DNA from: Pleurostoma richardsiae | Taxonomy: Eukaryota > Ascomycota > Sordariomycetes > Calosphaeriales > Pleurostomataceae | NCBI GenBank assembly: GCA_030052745.1 | Contig: JANBVO010000014.1 | Coordinates: 682,001 to 746,000 of the forward strand | DNA length: 64,000 nucleotides | Reading direction: 5' to 3' | Part shown: piece by piece, positions 11,040 through 22,028 of the stretch | How the letters are laid out: each line of letters opens with the position of its first letter | Position numbering within the stretch: position 1 is the stretch's first letter | The notes under the pieces: model-generated | Database searches by the model: none | What the model was told of the DNA's origin: nothing | Seen by the model: only the letters and a program-made list of their open reading frames with translations | Translations under genes and position numbers: made by a program

Positions 11040-11290
11040 ACTTGAGTCTACGGGTTCCTCGGCATTCGAGATTGGTGCACACCTAGAGAAGTATATTCCT
11101 CTTGAGTGCACCGCGCCAAATCGCAGCACTGAAGGAACAACTCTGCAGGGACAAGAATATGGATATAGAAGATACCATACATAGCAGCAATTCAGGTGAG
11201 TGTCATCCTTGTTCATGCTCGCATCGTCATCCTTTGCCACATCTGCTGCATTCAATCCCACGATGGCCAATACTGCCCACATACGATGAG
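11040..11290 (+). repeat. Diverged tandem copy of the 5' region of the REI1-like gene
   Basis: This segment aligns at an offset of roughly 505 bp with about 11,500-11,790. Shared stretches include a TCATGCTCG core followed by matching ATG contexts. The left copy reads MLASSSSFATSAAFNPTM and then stops with TGA at the end of a 25-codon frame (ATG near 11,216). The right copy reads MLVSPSLVTTTASNPKM and continues into the functional frame. The left copy therefore looks like a truncated duplicate of leader plus first codons. The alignment was made by eye, so the boundaries are approximate. Confidence 0.6.
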
Positions 11291-11725
11291 TCGCCTGTCA
11301 CAATCACCTTCCCGATAAGGCGATCCGGGCTTCACTTAGGCCGGCCGAGGTAAACGCTAGAGTGGGTGGTGAGTCACTCTGAGTTCATCCTGCGGTGAAT
11401 CAAACCCCCAAAGCGATTCTGGAACTTGAATCAAAACCGTTCGAGCTGCTCAGGGGTCTGGCCATGGAATGGCCAGTCTGATATGCACTTCGATGCCTGA
11501 GTCACCCAGGAACCAGTCTAGCATTTCGGAGCTGTAGCGGCTCAGCGGAGTGGCTCCACACGCGCCTCTAAGATTCCTGTTCAAGTGTCCTCCTTCATAA
11601 TTAAACCAGTGATCCGGGAATAGAAGTCCGTATAAAGAAGGCCACTGGCCTGACACCTAGAGCAGGGAATTAGAAATCTAAAGACGTTATAGCAGAATTC
11701 GGCGCAATCAATTTCGCGTGCTTTC

Positions 11726-12781
11726 ATGCTCGTATCACCATCTCTCGTCACGACCACCGCATCCAACCCCAAGATGGCAGAAATCAATCCGGCCGCTGCC
11801 TCGGCCGAGTTAAACAGTCAAGCTCCGGTGCCGGCTGGACCAGGGTCAGCCACGGACGAAGATGAGGAGCTACCGCCTTTCAACCCCTCAGAATGCCTCT
11901 TTTGCAATATCGCTTCAGATTCACTTGATGACAACGTCTCTCACATGCGCCGAGCACATGGGCTCTTCATCCCCGACGACGACCGGCTGATCGTCAAGGT
12001 CGAGACGTTGCTACGCTACCTGCACCTCGTCGTCTTCGGCTACTTCGAGTGCCTGGCTTGCGGCACGCAGCGTGCCTCGGCCGTGGCCGTGCAGCAGCAC
12101 ATGCTGGGCAAGGGTCACTGCTGGATCGATATCTCCAGCCAGGGGTCCGAGTACGCGGACTTTTACGACGAATCGTCTTCGGGGAGTGGCGGGAGTGACA
12201 GCGACGAGACGGATGATGAGGGCGATGGTGAGAATGAGGGCGAAGGAGGGGAGCAGGGGAAACAGAGTGGCAAGCGAATAGCAACTGGCCACGCGAATTC
12301 ATCCTCCGCGAGGGTGGTGGATGACTCCTCACTCATCCTGCCCTCTGGGAAAGTCCTCTCTCATCGCTCTGCTCCACGTCAGAGCCGACCGCATCGGCTG
12401 CAGAACGCGGTTTCTCGTTCTGGCGAAGCCGATGCGAATCGTGCTGGGATAGACTCAGACCAGTCACCCGAGCTCACATCCACAGACCTTGTCCAGCTCG
12501 ACAGCAGTGCAGAGTCCGGATCCAGAACAACCGCCTTGACAAGAGCAGAGAAGCGCGACCTGTCATTCAACACGGAACTGTCGAGGCTCAGCGCCAGTGA
12601 CCGGAACGCGCTGGTGCACCTCCCGGCGTACCAGCAGCGCGCCATCCTAGCGACGCAGAAGAAGCAGGCGAGCAAGGCGCAGCGGGCGGAGAGAAGGTAT
12701 CAGAGCCGACTGGAAGGCATGGGCAACAGGACGCTGATGAAGCATTTTGTGAATGACGTGCCGGGCAGACAGCTCGGGTGA
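11726..12781 (+). CDS. REI1/ZNF622-like C2H2 zinc-finger protein, truncated paralogue
   Basis: An intronless frame of 351 residues; Met at 11774 (MAEINPAAAS) is an alternative start. Residues about 55-75 hold ECLFCNIASDSLDDNVSHM followed by RRAHGLFIPD, and about 108-130 hold FECLACGTQRASAVAVQQHM with LGKGHCWIDIS. A DFYD motif and a Ser/Asp/Glu-rich acidic tract follow. This is the second half of the REI1/ZNF622 family, which acts in cytoplasmic maturation of the 60S ribosomal subunit. The N-terminal zinc fingers of the family are absent, and the second finger is shortened relative to my memory of the family. It is probably a diverged second copy rather than the housekeeping gene. Its immediate upstream sequence is tandemly duplicated. 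Confidence 0.7.
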   Translation: MLVSPSLVTTTASNPKMAEINPAAASAELNSQAPVPAGPGSATDEDEELPPFNPSECLFCNIASDSLDDNVSHMRRAHGLFIPDDDRLIVKVETLLRYLHLVVFGYFECLACGTQRASAVAVQQHMLGKGHCWIDISSQGSEYADFYDESSSGSGGSDSDETDDEGDGENEGEGGEQGKQSGKRIATGHANSSSARVVDDSSLILPSGKVLSHRSAPRQSRPHRLQNAVSRSGEADANRAGIDSDQSPELTSTDLVQLDSSAESGSRTTALTRAEKRDLSFNTELSRLSASDRNALVHLPAYQQRAILATQKKQASKAQRAERRYQSRLEGMGNRTLMKHFVNDVPGRQLG

Positions 12782-14482
12782 GCGAGAGACGGAGTGGAAG
12801 CGAGGATAGCCAGCTGTATATTATCGCCGGGCCAAGTATGCGCAGCAGGTTTGGTGGTCAATGCAACTCTTCGCATGCTCAGCTGAGAAAGCGTCATGAT
12901 GTCTCGTAAGACAGGGCTTATATACCTGTGAAAAGAAGCTGCTTCAAGAGGCAGCCTATCATTCGTTGGTCCATACAACCGGCTCAAATAGCGTCGAAGA
13001 ATAAACACATGGACCTGCTTCCCGCAGAACAGATGCTCCGTCATTGACGTCGACTGCGGGTTGTACACATCCTGTTCCCTCCTGTGGCGGTGCGCCTGGG
13101 TGATGCAGGAGCGAATGCTGTCGCCCCGGATACTGAAGTTCTCGGATAAGGGGATGCAGTGGCACTGTCTCTGTGAGGATGGCTCTGAGCGCGTCCCTGG
13201 CGGTCAAACTCGTATCACGCAGAGTAACCTCTTCAGCAACGAACAGAGGGAGCAGAAGTGGCTTTGTTGGGACTAGATCATCCTTTGACAGGGAGGTTAT
13301 GGTTTCAGGCCGTTCCAGCAGTGGTGAAGAATTGACTTGTTGGTCTGAACTGCAACCTCATCATGGCAGAACATCTTCCCCACCGTTGCAGGAATAGCCT
13401 CTTTCTACGTTGCCTACGCCGGCGGATCTAGCGACGAGTACGTTGCCGGGCCGTGGCGGTGCGACATCCAGAGGGCCTGGCATGGACCGCCTCGGCCGGG
13501 GAGTATCCAGATCTTCGACATCCCAGGGCGCGCTCCTGGTCTTGGGGTTCTCTCCCATGGAGATGCACTTCTCTGTATCGCGGACTGAGGACAGGTGAGA
13601 TCGACCAACTTCTTTGACGTCGTCAACATCGCGACAGATACCGACCCGGAGAGCAATGGTCTCGGTAGAGTTACATCAGGCATCCTCACAGCAGCTGGGA
13701 TACTGAAGAAGGCGCACCCGGCGCCGCCCAACATCAGCATTATAGACCATCCGTGCTGCAAGCTATGCGACTCTCCAAGCGCGACGATCCCTAGAACCTC
13801 TTCGACTTGGACCGCGGCATCATTCTAGGGCGATGTACGGTAGACAACGCAGACCGTGAGAACCTACCGGAGGTGTAGTGCTGTCCGGTTTTCTCTCAGA
13901 GAAATGTGTTAAGCACCCAAGGGGTTATAAAGAGTGGTACTGCCTCGTTCTACTGCGCTTGGACGGTCAAGCCAGTGGCACTGACGGCGTGTTCATGAGG
14001 GTCGGCTTTCCTGAGTTCAAGACAGTGGACTGGTCTCAAGACTGCGAGAAGAGTCCTTCCTCGATCATCCGATTGATTATCCAAAACACAACAGTATCTG
14101 CACAGGCAACACCTCCGGCCATCGAGTCCCTTTGGGGGAGGCGCTATTGTCCTATTGAGCCTGATCGTAGTGGTGGTCGCTGGCTCGGTTGTTGAGACGG
14201 TCGCCAGCCCCGTTCACAGTTACAGAATGCTTATTTTATCATTAATGCATTGCGGCACACGTGGCTCTGTAGCTTTGCTCCATAGTGGCTGTTAACAAAG
14301 CAGAACTTGCACATGTCATACATGACAAGCTGGTGAGGATCGCCTCGAGGTGATTCCCGCGATCGATCAGGACATGTCGACGGCTCGAGGCGAAGATTGC
14401 CCAGAGCTTTGTCCAGCTAGCTCAGCAGCGCCCAGCAGCACCTGGTTGCAGGGTTGCTTGGCAGCTCGGAATACGACGGTGA
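12782..14482. other. Gene-poor stretch with decayed coding fragments
   Basis: No intact gene was found. On the minus strand near 13,207-12,959 a frame reads ALRAILTETVPLHPLIRE, reminiscent of a P450 K-helix region, but the expected Arg of ExxR is Pro and no heme-binding motif follows. On the plus strand, fragments at 13,390-13,590 and 13,595-13,828 look protein-like but are separated by a stop. Both are relics at best. Confidence 0.4.
13390..13828 (+). pseudogene. Possible broken gene fragment of unknown family
   Basis: The frame at about 13,390-13,588 reads GIASFYVAYAGGSSDEYVAG and later FDIPGRAPGLGVLSHGDALL before a TGA. The next frame (13,595-13,828) reads TNFFDVVNIATDTDPESNGL and GRVTSGILTAAGILKKAHPA before stopping. 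The amino-acid composition is protein-like, but neither piece has a start or a recognisable domain. I do not recognise the family. It could also be intronic sequence in a gene model I cannot see. Confidence 0.25.
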
Positions 14483-14485
14483 TAA

Positions 14486-14523
14486 GGAGGCCGATAGGGC
14501 AAACTGTTCGTAAACTCTTTTCC
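14486..14523 (+). repeat. Left terminal inverted repeat (38 bp)
   Basis: It begins GGAGGCCGATAGGGC and ends AAACTCTTTTCC. The reverse complement of 21476-21513 differs at only two positions (8 and 35). One or two outer bases (TAA here, TA/AT on the right) may extend the repeat. Confidence 0.8.
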
Positions 14524-15276
14524 CGCCAATCGGATTCTAGATTCGAATTCTGCCCATCGCCACCGCGTACAAGCCCCTGAAGTACCTTTCTGTTGCACAT
14601 CGGGTATTCTTTTACTAGGCCCCTAGTCCTAAGCGCTGGGCCGGCCTCTCTTTGACTGACGAAGCGCCGGCGATTTCCGGGCGAAGTAAGCGATCGGGCG
14701 AGGGGGACTCGATGTTGAATGAAGCTATTCATATATTTAAATCGGGTAATCTTTAATCGCCCTCTAGAAACTTGTTCCTAAAAACTTATGAGACGTTAAC
14801 GATTTCTAGGCGAAATTTAGACGTTCGAAAAGAAAACGTTCGTTTGGATTAAGTTTAAGAAGTTAGAACTGAAGAGTTTATAGACGGATTAACTAGACTT
14901 TAATCGACGTATTGTTTTCTATGTTTATAAGCTTTAGATTATTATAGAGGAATATATTAAACGAGATAATAACTACTTTTTATATATTTTTATAGACTTA
15001 TAATTAGATTATTTCTTTAACTAGTTTACCGTTAGTAGGATATATCGTTACTCGTAGAAGAGTTTTTCTTGTTTATTACTAATTTTATTATTAAATTTAC
15101 TCGATTCTTTCTGATTTACGGGAGTTAGTAGTAGTTATAGTTTTTATAAATTAGATTGTTAGAAATTAGGGTTAGAAAGAGGCGAAAAGTTATCGATTTT
15201 ACTGAAAGTAGGTAGAAAAGATTAATTACGTATATTTATTTAGAATATTATCGTTTTAGTTAACTTAATCTATTAA

Positions 15277-15285
<9 letters not shown>

Positions 15286-15307
<22 letters not shown>

Positions 15308-15313
15308 TTTATT
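15286..15313. repeat. Poly-T tract inside the AT-rich element
   Basis: A nearly uninterrupted run of T followed by further T-rich sequence. On the + strand it is a T-run, so it is not a poly-A tail of the + strand integrase fossil. Confidence 0.7.
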
Positions 15314-17640
15314 TTCCTTCTTTTACTATTATTATTATTTTTTTTCTTTTTAATTATTTCTTTTGTTTTTTTTTACCGTTAATATAAGTATATTTAAACT
15401 TTCGTCCGATAAAACTTTTTGTAGTGAAATTAATAAATCTTATTATGATATTTTTATAGTTAGGCTAGGTTTTAAATTTTACGAAGGCTATAGATTTTTA
15501 AACCCGACTAAGTTATACTTTAAGCCCTTTAGTTTTCTTAGTTCGGACGATAGTATCGTTAATTTCGATTTTAATTTTTCGTTGGATATTCGATATTAAC
15601 GTCGAAGTAGCTTAACGAACTAGCTTATACGGGAGAAGCTTGTCGTTTCGGCGTTATCTCTTAAAAAAGCTTAGTTATTTTTAAACGATAGAAATTTAGT
15701 TAATTATAATATTAGTATACGTTTTAAAGGCGTAACTTTAATTAATTGGCCGAAATATATAACTATCGTTTAAGTCGTGAGCGAAGCGATCGAAGTTTAA
15801 AAAAAAAGTAGTAGCTAAAAAGCTACTAAAACCGGGACTTTTACAATAATAATTAATATTATTATATTAGTTATTGTAAAATAACGAAGCTTTTTATATA
15901 GCCGAATCTTTATCGATATTATTTTTTTTATTAAAGAAGTTATAAAGATATCGATTAAGTTTTTTTAAAACGAATTATCGGCTTAAGACGTGTTCTTTAA
16001 AGTCTTAATTAGTAATTTTACTAAATACTTAAATATCGTTAATTTTTTTATTACTAATCGTTAACTTTAATTTTAATTATAGGCCTTTAATATTAATAGT
16101 AAGAATAAGATTACGAACGTACTAGTTTTTAAAACGTAAATATTAAAGTAATAGATCGATTCCGGTTACTTCTAGAATATTTAATAGTAATTAAAAAAAC
16201 TATACTACGTTTTAACGTCGATTATAATTAAAAAGGAAGAATCAAATATTATTGGTAACGTAGATACTTCGGATTTAGTTATCGAGAAGAAACATTATCT
16301 ATTAAATATAATACTATCCTTTACTTTCTAAAAGAAAATTATTAAGAAGAAGAAGATAAAGAAACCGGTAATTAAAGACGAGACCTTAGTTAAAGAAAAG
16401 TCGGTAGTTAAGGAAGAATAGTTAGTTAAGGAGGAAATATAGATATTAAGCCTTCCGTTCGTATCTTAGTATGCGATAGAAGTTAATTTAATTAATTTAA
16501 ATAATCCGAACTTCGTTTTCCTAAATCTTACAATAATATTTAATTAATATAAAAACGAAGAAACGTCGGAAATAGTAGACGACTAATTAGTACGGAAATT
16601 AAGCTCTTACTATAGGAAATTAATTAATTAAAAATAAGTAATAAGCTTTATAGAAAAATAAAGCTTAAGCTGATATAAAATACGGTTTAAAAGACGAAAA
16701 ATACCTTTATAATATCGTCTATAGAAATTAACTACTAGGTTTAAAATTAGTTACGTACGTTTATAAACTTATCTCTAGATTAGGGTTCGATTTTATTGTA
16801 TTACTGTAATAATATTGTTATATTATATTATCTTTTTCTTTTCGTAGAAGTAGATATTTAGGCGTAGTTTAGGTGTAGTTTAAGTGTAAGGAAGGATAAA
16901 TAATCTTTAACGGACTTTATAAGATTAATAAAAAAAAACTCCCCGACTACTTACCGGGTTAGGGGGCTGGTTGTAGGGAAATTATTTCTTATTTACTTTT
17001 TCGTCGTAAATTCTATTATTAAGCTTTATTTATATATACCGGTTAGTACCGCCCGAGGGGGACTAGATATCGATATAGGGATGGGAATTACTAAGCTTTA
17101 TTATAACTTTATAATTAATATAGATTCGAAGTATATTTATCGTAGCCGGTAGTAAGTTAACTAGTTAAAGATAAATTTAACATATTATTTATAAAAAAAG
17201 CTAGGGATTAAAATTTTACGCTATTTACTTCTACGCCTAGGGTTTTACGTAAGATAGAAGAATAAAGCTTTATTTTAATATAAAAAAATAGTAAATAGAA
17301 ACTAATAAAGAAAATTCCGAAGAGAAAACTTTATATTAGTTATTTTATTAATAATTTTATTCCCTAGTCGGAGGTTGAAATAAAGTTATTATAGGCCTAA
17401 AGGCCGTTTAGCCGTTCGGTTTTTAAGCTCTAGTTTTATTTAAATCCGACCGAAATAGTTAAATAGTTTCTTCTTAAGCTACGGACTATAAAGAAGAGCG
17501 TTTAATTTTATTATTTATATAGTTTTTTTTTTTCTTCTTCTTTAATTTTCGTTAGTAATTTTTATTTCGATCTTCTATAATTAAGTTTTCCTTAACCGGT
17601 TAACGCTTCTTTTAATCGGTTAGTCTTTATCATCGATCTT

Positions 17641-17930
17641 CTAGTAAGAAAGCGTTCGTTAACTAAAAGAAACGTTCTACGGCTAGTAAAATCGTCGGTC
17701 GGTTAAAAGGCGATTACCGGCCGCCTAGTAAGAAGGGGTTTAGTAATTAGGGAAGCGCCGGCCGGTTAGGAGGCAATCGCCGGCTACTTAGTAAGAAGGT
17801 ACTTATTGGTTATAGAGGCGTTGGCCGGTTAGGAGGCAATTACCGGCCGCCTAGTAAGAAGGCGTTCGCTAGTTAAAGAAACGCCGACTAGTTAAAAGGC
17901 GATCGTCGGTTAAGAAGGCGTCGGTTAGAT
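17641..17930. repeat. 63-bp minisatellite with 21-bp sub-period
   Basis: The motif TAGTAAGAAGG recurs with its G at 17728, 17791 and 17854, exactly 63 bp apart. An earlier, more diverged copy lies 84 bp (63 + 21) upstream at 17644. Between copies the unit contains GCCGGCCGGTTAGGAGGCAA and CCGGCCGCCTAG. The array is much richer in G+C than its surroundings. Both periods are multiples of three, so it may once have been a coding repeat. Confidence 0.75.
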
Positions 17931-18009
17931 AAATAATATTTAATTAAATATAAATAGTAAAGAAGTTATCTATAGTTTATTTAATATTATTAATTTCGTT
18001 ATTTTTCTT

Positions 18010-19260
18010 TCTATTTTATTGTATGTTTAAGATATTACGACTACGTTATATAATCGACGAAGATAAATATCGTTTATTTATTATAGAATAGTACTAAGGA
18101 GGAATATTTAGATAATTAATTTAAAACGTACTTAATAATAAATTCGATATTAAAATTAATCTTACTATATTATTAATACGGATATAAAAGTAAGAGTTTA
18201 TTTTATAATAATAGTAGACTATCGAAATACTAGAGTTTATTTAAAAGATCAAAAATTATATATTCCGTATTAAATTAATTAAGAAATAACTTCTTATCGT
18301 TTTATAACGAAAAAGATTTTCCATCTTAAGGGTAAATTTATAGCGAATCCGTTTTAATTACGGCTAGAAATAGAAGATTAATAACCTAAAAAAACGTTTT
18401 ACCTTTCTAAAGAAAACTATAGAAACTCTTTTATTTATAACCGACTAGTCGAATATTTTAGTAAGTTATAGCTAGTAAATATTACTTATCTTTCTTCGTT
18501 AGTATAAACGGCTCTAAGTACCTCGCGACCTTTTCTACGAAATCTATAGATATATATTTTTAAATACAGTAGATATACGAAAAAGAGTAATACGGAAGAA
18601 TAAGGGTTAATTCTTAGTACTAAGGCTTAATTATTAGTAGTATATCGATAAACACGATAAACTTAAAAACTTTAAATTTAAGATTTACGTAGTTATAAAT
18701 GCTTATTCCCGTTATATTATATAGTTCTACGTAAAATATTTTAATGTAATTGTTATTAATGTTCTTAAACAATATTTAGATACGGTTAAAGAGTACGATA
18801 TTCGTCCTTAGTTCGTTTAGGCCGATTTCGGTATAAAAATACTACTAGTTGCTATTACGTATTAAAATTTCGCCTTACGTTCCGGAAATAAAGTTAGGTA
18901 GAAAGAATATGATTTCGAATAAGGATTAAGATTGAAAAACTCGTATAAAATAGTAATAAACATTAGGAACGTTAAGATTGAAAAGATATAAGAAAGTATA
19001 CTTTACTGTTACTTACGATAATAACGTAATTACTTTAAGGAGTTAGAAAGGGAAAAAGACTTCGATAAAAGTATATTCGAGGACTAGATCGCTTTATATA
19101 TTGTTTACGAAGATATATTTCGGAAAAAACTTTTCGACTTTATCTATATTTAGAATAACTATAAGATTTAACTCCAACGTAATCGGCCTTATATTATTTA
19201 CGGCTAGCTATTTTATAACTATTATTTCCCTAACCCGATAAAAGTTTATAATTAGAGGAT
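18010..19260 (+). pseudogene. RIP-mutated integrase-like (rve/DDE core) transposase gene
   Basis: Reading the + strand frame through stops from about 18,010 shows an HTH-like N-terminal region, then KHDKLKNFKFKIYVVINAYS, then YII-stop-FYV, then NVLKQYLDTVKEYDIRP. Further on come RNYFKELEKEKDFDKSI and QRNRPYIIYG followed by FYNYYFP. This resembles a fungal/metazoan integrase-core family (identified from memory; a profile search is needed). Stops sit where Trp or Gln would be expected, which is the change RIP makes (TGG to TAG, CAG to TAG). The aspartate expected in the NAYSR block reads Asn, so the catalytic core is also damaged. No protein can be made from it. Confidence 0.65.
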
Positions 19261-21130
19261 TCTTATTAACCTACTAGTCCTCGCCGAAATAATAGGACTT
19301 ATTAAAGATATAAACTTTAGGATTTATTTATTAATTAAAATAAAAAAATAATGTAGTTAAAAATTTAAAAATTTAAGAATAGAATAAATTAAGCTCGGTA
19401 GCTGCGAAGATTTCGATAGGTTATAACTATTCAAACGATTCTACTTAGTCCTTCGGAATAAAATTATACACTATATTGAAGAGAAGATTCTATTTAAGTT
19501 AGCGTATCTAAAGAAGCTACTTAGTAACGTTTAAACATATATAAGTTTAGGATTATCCTTATATTATTATTATTAACTATTAACTAACTAATTTATATAT
19601 AAGAAAAACTCTATATGAAAGCGAACTAGGCATAGGCTATTAAACTTAGGGATAGCTGGCTTAAAGAGGAGTTAATAGTCGAAACTAACGTTAAAAATTA
19701 AAAAGGAAGTAATATTATATTAGAAGAAAAAGTAAAAGAAGTAAAGGAAAAAATAAACGAAGTTCGATAACTATCGATTTTTTAATAAAAACTCTACACT
19801 ATTATAACTTTTTAAAATAGCTTTTTTTAACTAAATACGAAAATCGCTTTATTTTATACTCTTATTTTTATAATATATCTTAAACGTATTTAAAACCGTT
19901 TTTATAATATTCCTTTACTTAAGGTTATAATATTTTTTATTTTAATCGGTTTTATATAACTCTAACTTCATACCGTTTTACTAATTCGAATAAACTTCTA
20001 TCGAGACCGTTATTCGCCTTTATCTTACTCCTATTTCGCTATCATACCTCCTTCCCGTCGTAATCCTCGCGCTTTTTACCCTTAAGAAATATTAGTATTT
20101 ACTAATACTCGTTTTTACATCTATTATATACGGACTGTTATAAAGAACTACTGAAATAACGATATATTTCGAGATAAGGTAAAATATAAGTACGTTAATT
20201 TTCGTAATACGTATTGTACGTAGTATAAAAATTAAAGAAATACTTATAAATAAGTAATTTTAGTTTATTTTCCCTTTTAATTATTACTATTACGTTTACT
20301 TATATGTTTAGGTAGTTATTATTCTCGAAAGAGATTAAGTTAATTTTATGGCTTTTACTTTATAGGAGGATATTATTATAGAAGAAAAGATAATTTTAAA
20401 TACCGATATAAAAAAAAACGCCTTTATAAAGTTATTCTTTTAGGATCTTATTAAAGCTTAGATAACTTTATTCTTTACGTTTAATACGACGGAAAAAGTT
20501 TATAAAAGGGAATACTTTTTAATTAGAAGATAGAAGTTTAAGGATAAAACTAGTGTCGATAAAATTTATCGTTAATTTATTATAAAGTATTATATTTTTA
20601 AAGTTTTTTCTATTAGTTTTCTTAGTTTAAGTATAAGTTAATAAGTTCTTTTAATATTATTTTACTTTTAATATCTTATATAATTTATTTTTAATTAATA
20701 ATAAAAGTAAAAAAGAATTATTATATTTCGTATTTTTATAAGTAATACCGGTTATATTTCCTAGATTGTTATTAAATAATATTATATAAATATAGTAATA
20801 TTATTAATCCGTAACCGGACTAAAGTTAACCGATACGAAGTTTAATTTACTACTAATATTACTAGTAACGAAGTCGATAACTTCTTAGCTTATATTTAAA
20901 GGGAATAACTTAATATTAACGTAGACTTTTAAAATTATTATTACTTAATAATAGTTTTTTTACGGTAGTTTAAACGTTATAAAGTATTTTTTTATATTAA
21001 TTCTTTAATCTTTTATTTTTATTTAAGTTTATTTATTTCTTAATATTAGATCGTTCGTTTTATAATAGTTTTATATTTCGATAGAACTGACGAGGAGGTT
21101 AATCGTTTAAAATTAGCTTAGGACTTACCC

Positions 21131-21255
21131 GGGATTAATTAAGAATAGACTACTTAAGATTAATTAAAAGTAAATTACTTAGAACTAGCTAAAAGTTAAT
21201 TACTTAGAATTAACTAAAAGTTAATTGCTCGGGATTAGTTAAAAATCGATTGAAT
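21131..21255. repeat. 25-bp subterminal tandem repeat, five units
   Basis: Five exactly 25-bp units start at 21131, 21156, 21181, 21206 and 21231, with the consensus core ATTAACTAAAAGTTAATTAC. More diverged copies flank the array (about 21,105 and 21,274). It lies about 220 bp inside the right terminal repeat. Such subterminal arrays bind transposase in several DNA-transposon families, and that role here is inference. Confidence 0.75.
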
Positions 21256-21475
21256 GGCTAAAAATAGATTACCCGGGACTAGCTTGGAGCTAGTAAATAA
21301 TCACTCAAGAATAATTAAGGAATTAATTATGTAGGATTGCTTAAGGAATCGTTTAACGGCTACCTGCAACAATAGTATTTGATTTGATTTGTTTACTTCC
21401 GCGCCGGCCGCGCTTGGCGCGCAGTACAATGCAGGGGTTAGCCCGGTACGTGAGCATTCTGGTACTGCGGGGCTT

Positions 21476-21513
21476 GGAGAAGAGTTTACGAACAGTTTGC
21501 CCTATAGGCCTCC
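21476..21513 (-). repeat. Right terminal inverted repeat (38 bp)
   Basis: Inverted partner of 14486-14523, with 36 of 38 positions identical on the opposite strand. It is followed after AT by the ACGGTGA heptamer that also precedes the left repeat. Confidence 0.8.
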
Positions 21514-21522
21514 ATACGGTGA

Positions 21523-22028
21523 CGCAATCGGCACCCGATCGTTGCGGTCCAACGAGCCGTGAATCATGCACCAGTCATGCATGGCTTACTCCGCATAACG
21601 CCCCCCAACTTTGCCCGCTGTGTGGTGCCGACGCCGGTAGCTGAGACACCTCAACGGCAACAACCCCTGCAGACAAGCATGATGACCGGCCAAGGCAGCC
21701 GACTACGTGATGACCAGCCAATGGCTTCGACCCGAGGGATACGGGGTCCCTACATCCGGGTGCCCAGCCCAGAAGAGGAACAAAGAGGGGTGAGCTGGAT
21801 CGCTTGGCCATGCTCGATCTGCGAAAACCTTGGACACAGCGCGGTCAGCTGCCGCGGAGGACAAAGGCAGGATGAACTTAAAGAGAGATCTCCCCACCCC
21901 CGAGCCTTGACAGCTTCCCCGCAGTCAAGCTGTCTTTCTAGCTTGAATACCTGAATGCTCTGTGCTGCAGACAGAATCGAAACCGTGTAACAGATACCGC
22001 CGGAACACCTCACCGATCAAACATCGTG
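21523..22028. other. Intergenic between element and MARVEL gene
   Basis: GC-normal sequence. Small open frames on both strands show no family-like content. It includes the presumed promoter of the MARVEL-domain gene. Confidence 0.45.

Larger units (their letters stand above)
14483..21515. mobile_element. RIP-degraded TIR element of about 7 kb with an integrase-like fossil
   Basis: Two 38-bp sequences, 14486-14523 and 21476-21513, are reverse complements with 36 of 38 positions identical and no gaps (core AGGGCAAACTGTTCGTAAAC). The heptamer ACGGTGA lies in direct orientation just outside both ends (14476-14482 and 21516-21522), as a target-site duplication would. The interior from about 14,740 to 21,340 is strongly AT-rich, with almost no CA but many CG; 14,881-15,000, for example, has four CG and no CA. 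This is the footprint of RIP. No intact gene remains; the only open frame noted (15,363-15,599) is a low-complexity chance frame. The interior holds a fossil integrase-like gene on the + strand, a minisatellite and a subterminal tandem repeat. Confidence 0.72.

Noticed and set aside
12959-13207. P450 K-helix-like string ALRAILTETVPLHP as a gene
   Set aside because: The Arg of ExxR is absent, no heme-binding loop is found within reach in any frame, and the surrounding frame is broken. At best it is a relic.
15363-15599. 78-residue open frame in the AT-rich block
   Set aside because: Composition follows the local AT bias with many Phe, Leu and Ser. A chance frame of this length is expected in RIP-degraded DNA, and it shows no motif.
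14740-21340. AT-rich block as mitochondrial or bacterial DNA
   Set aside because: No mitochondrial genes, rRNA or tRNA; CA depletion with CG retained is the RIP pattern, and nuclear-style GC-rich flanks are continuous on both sides.
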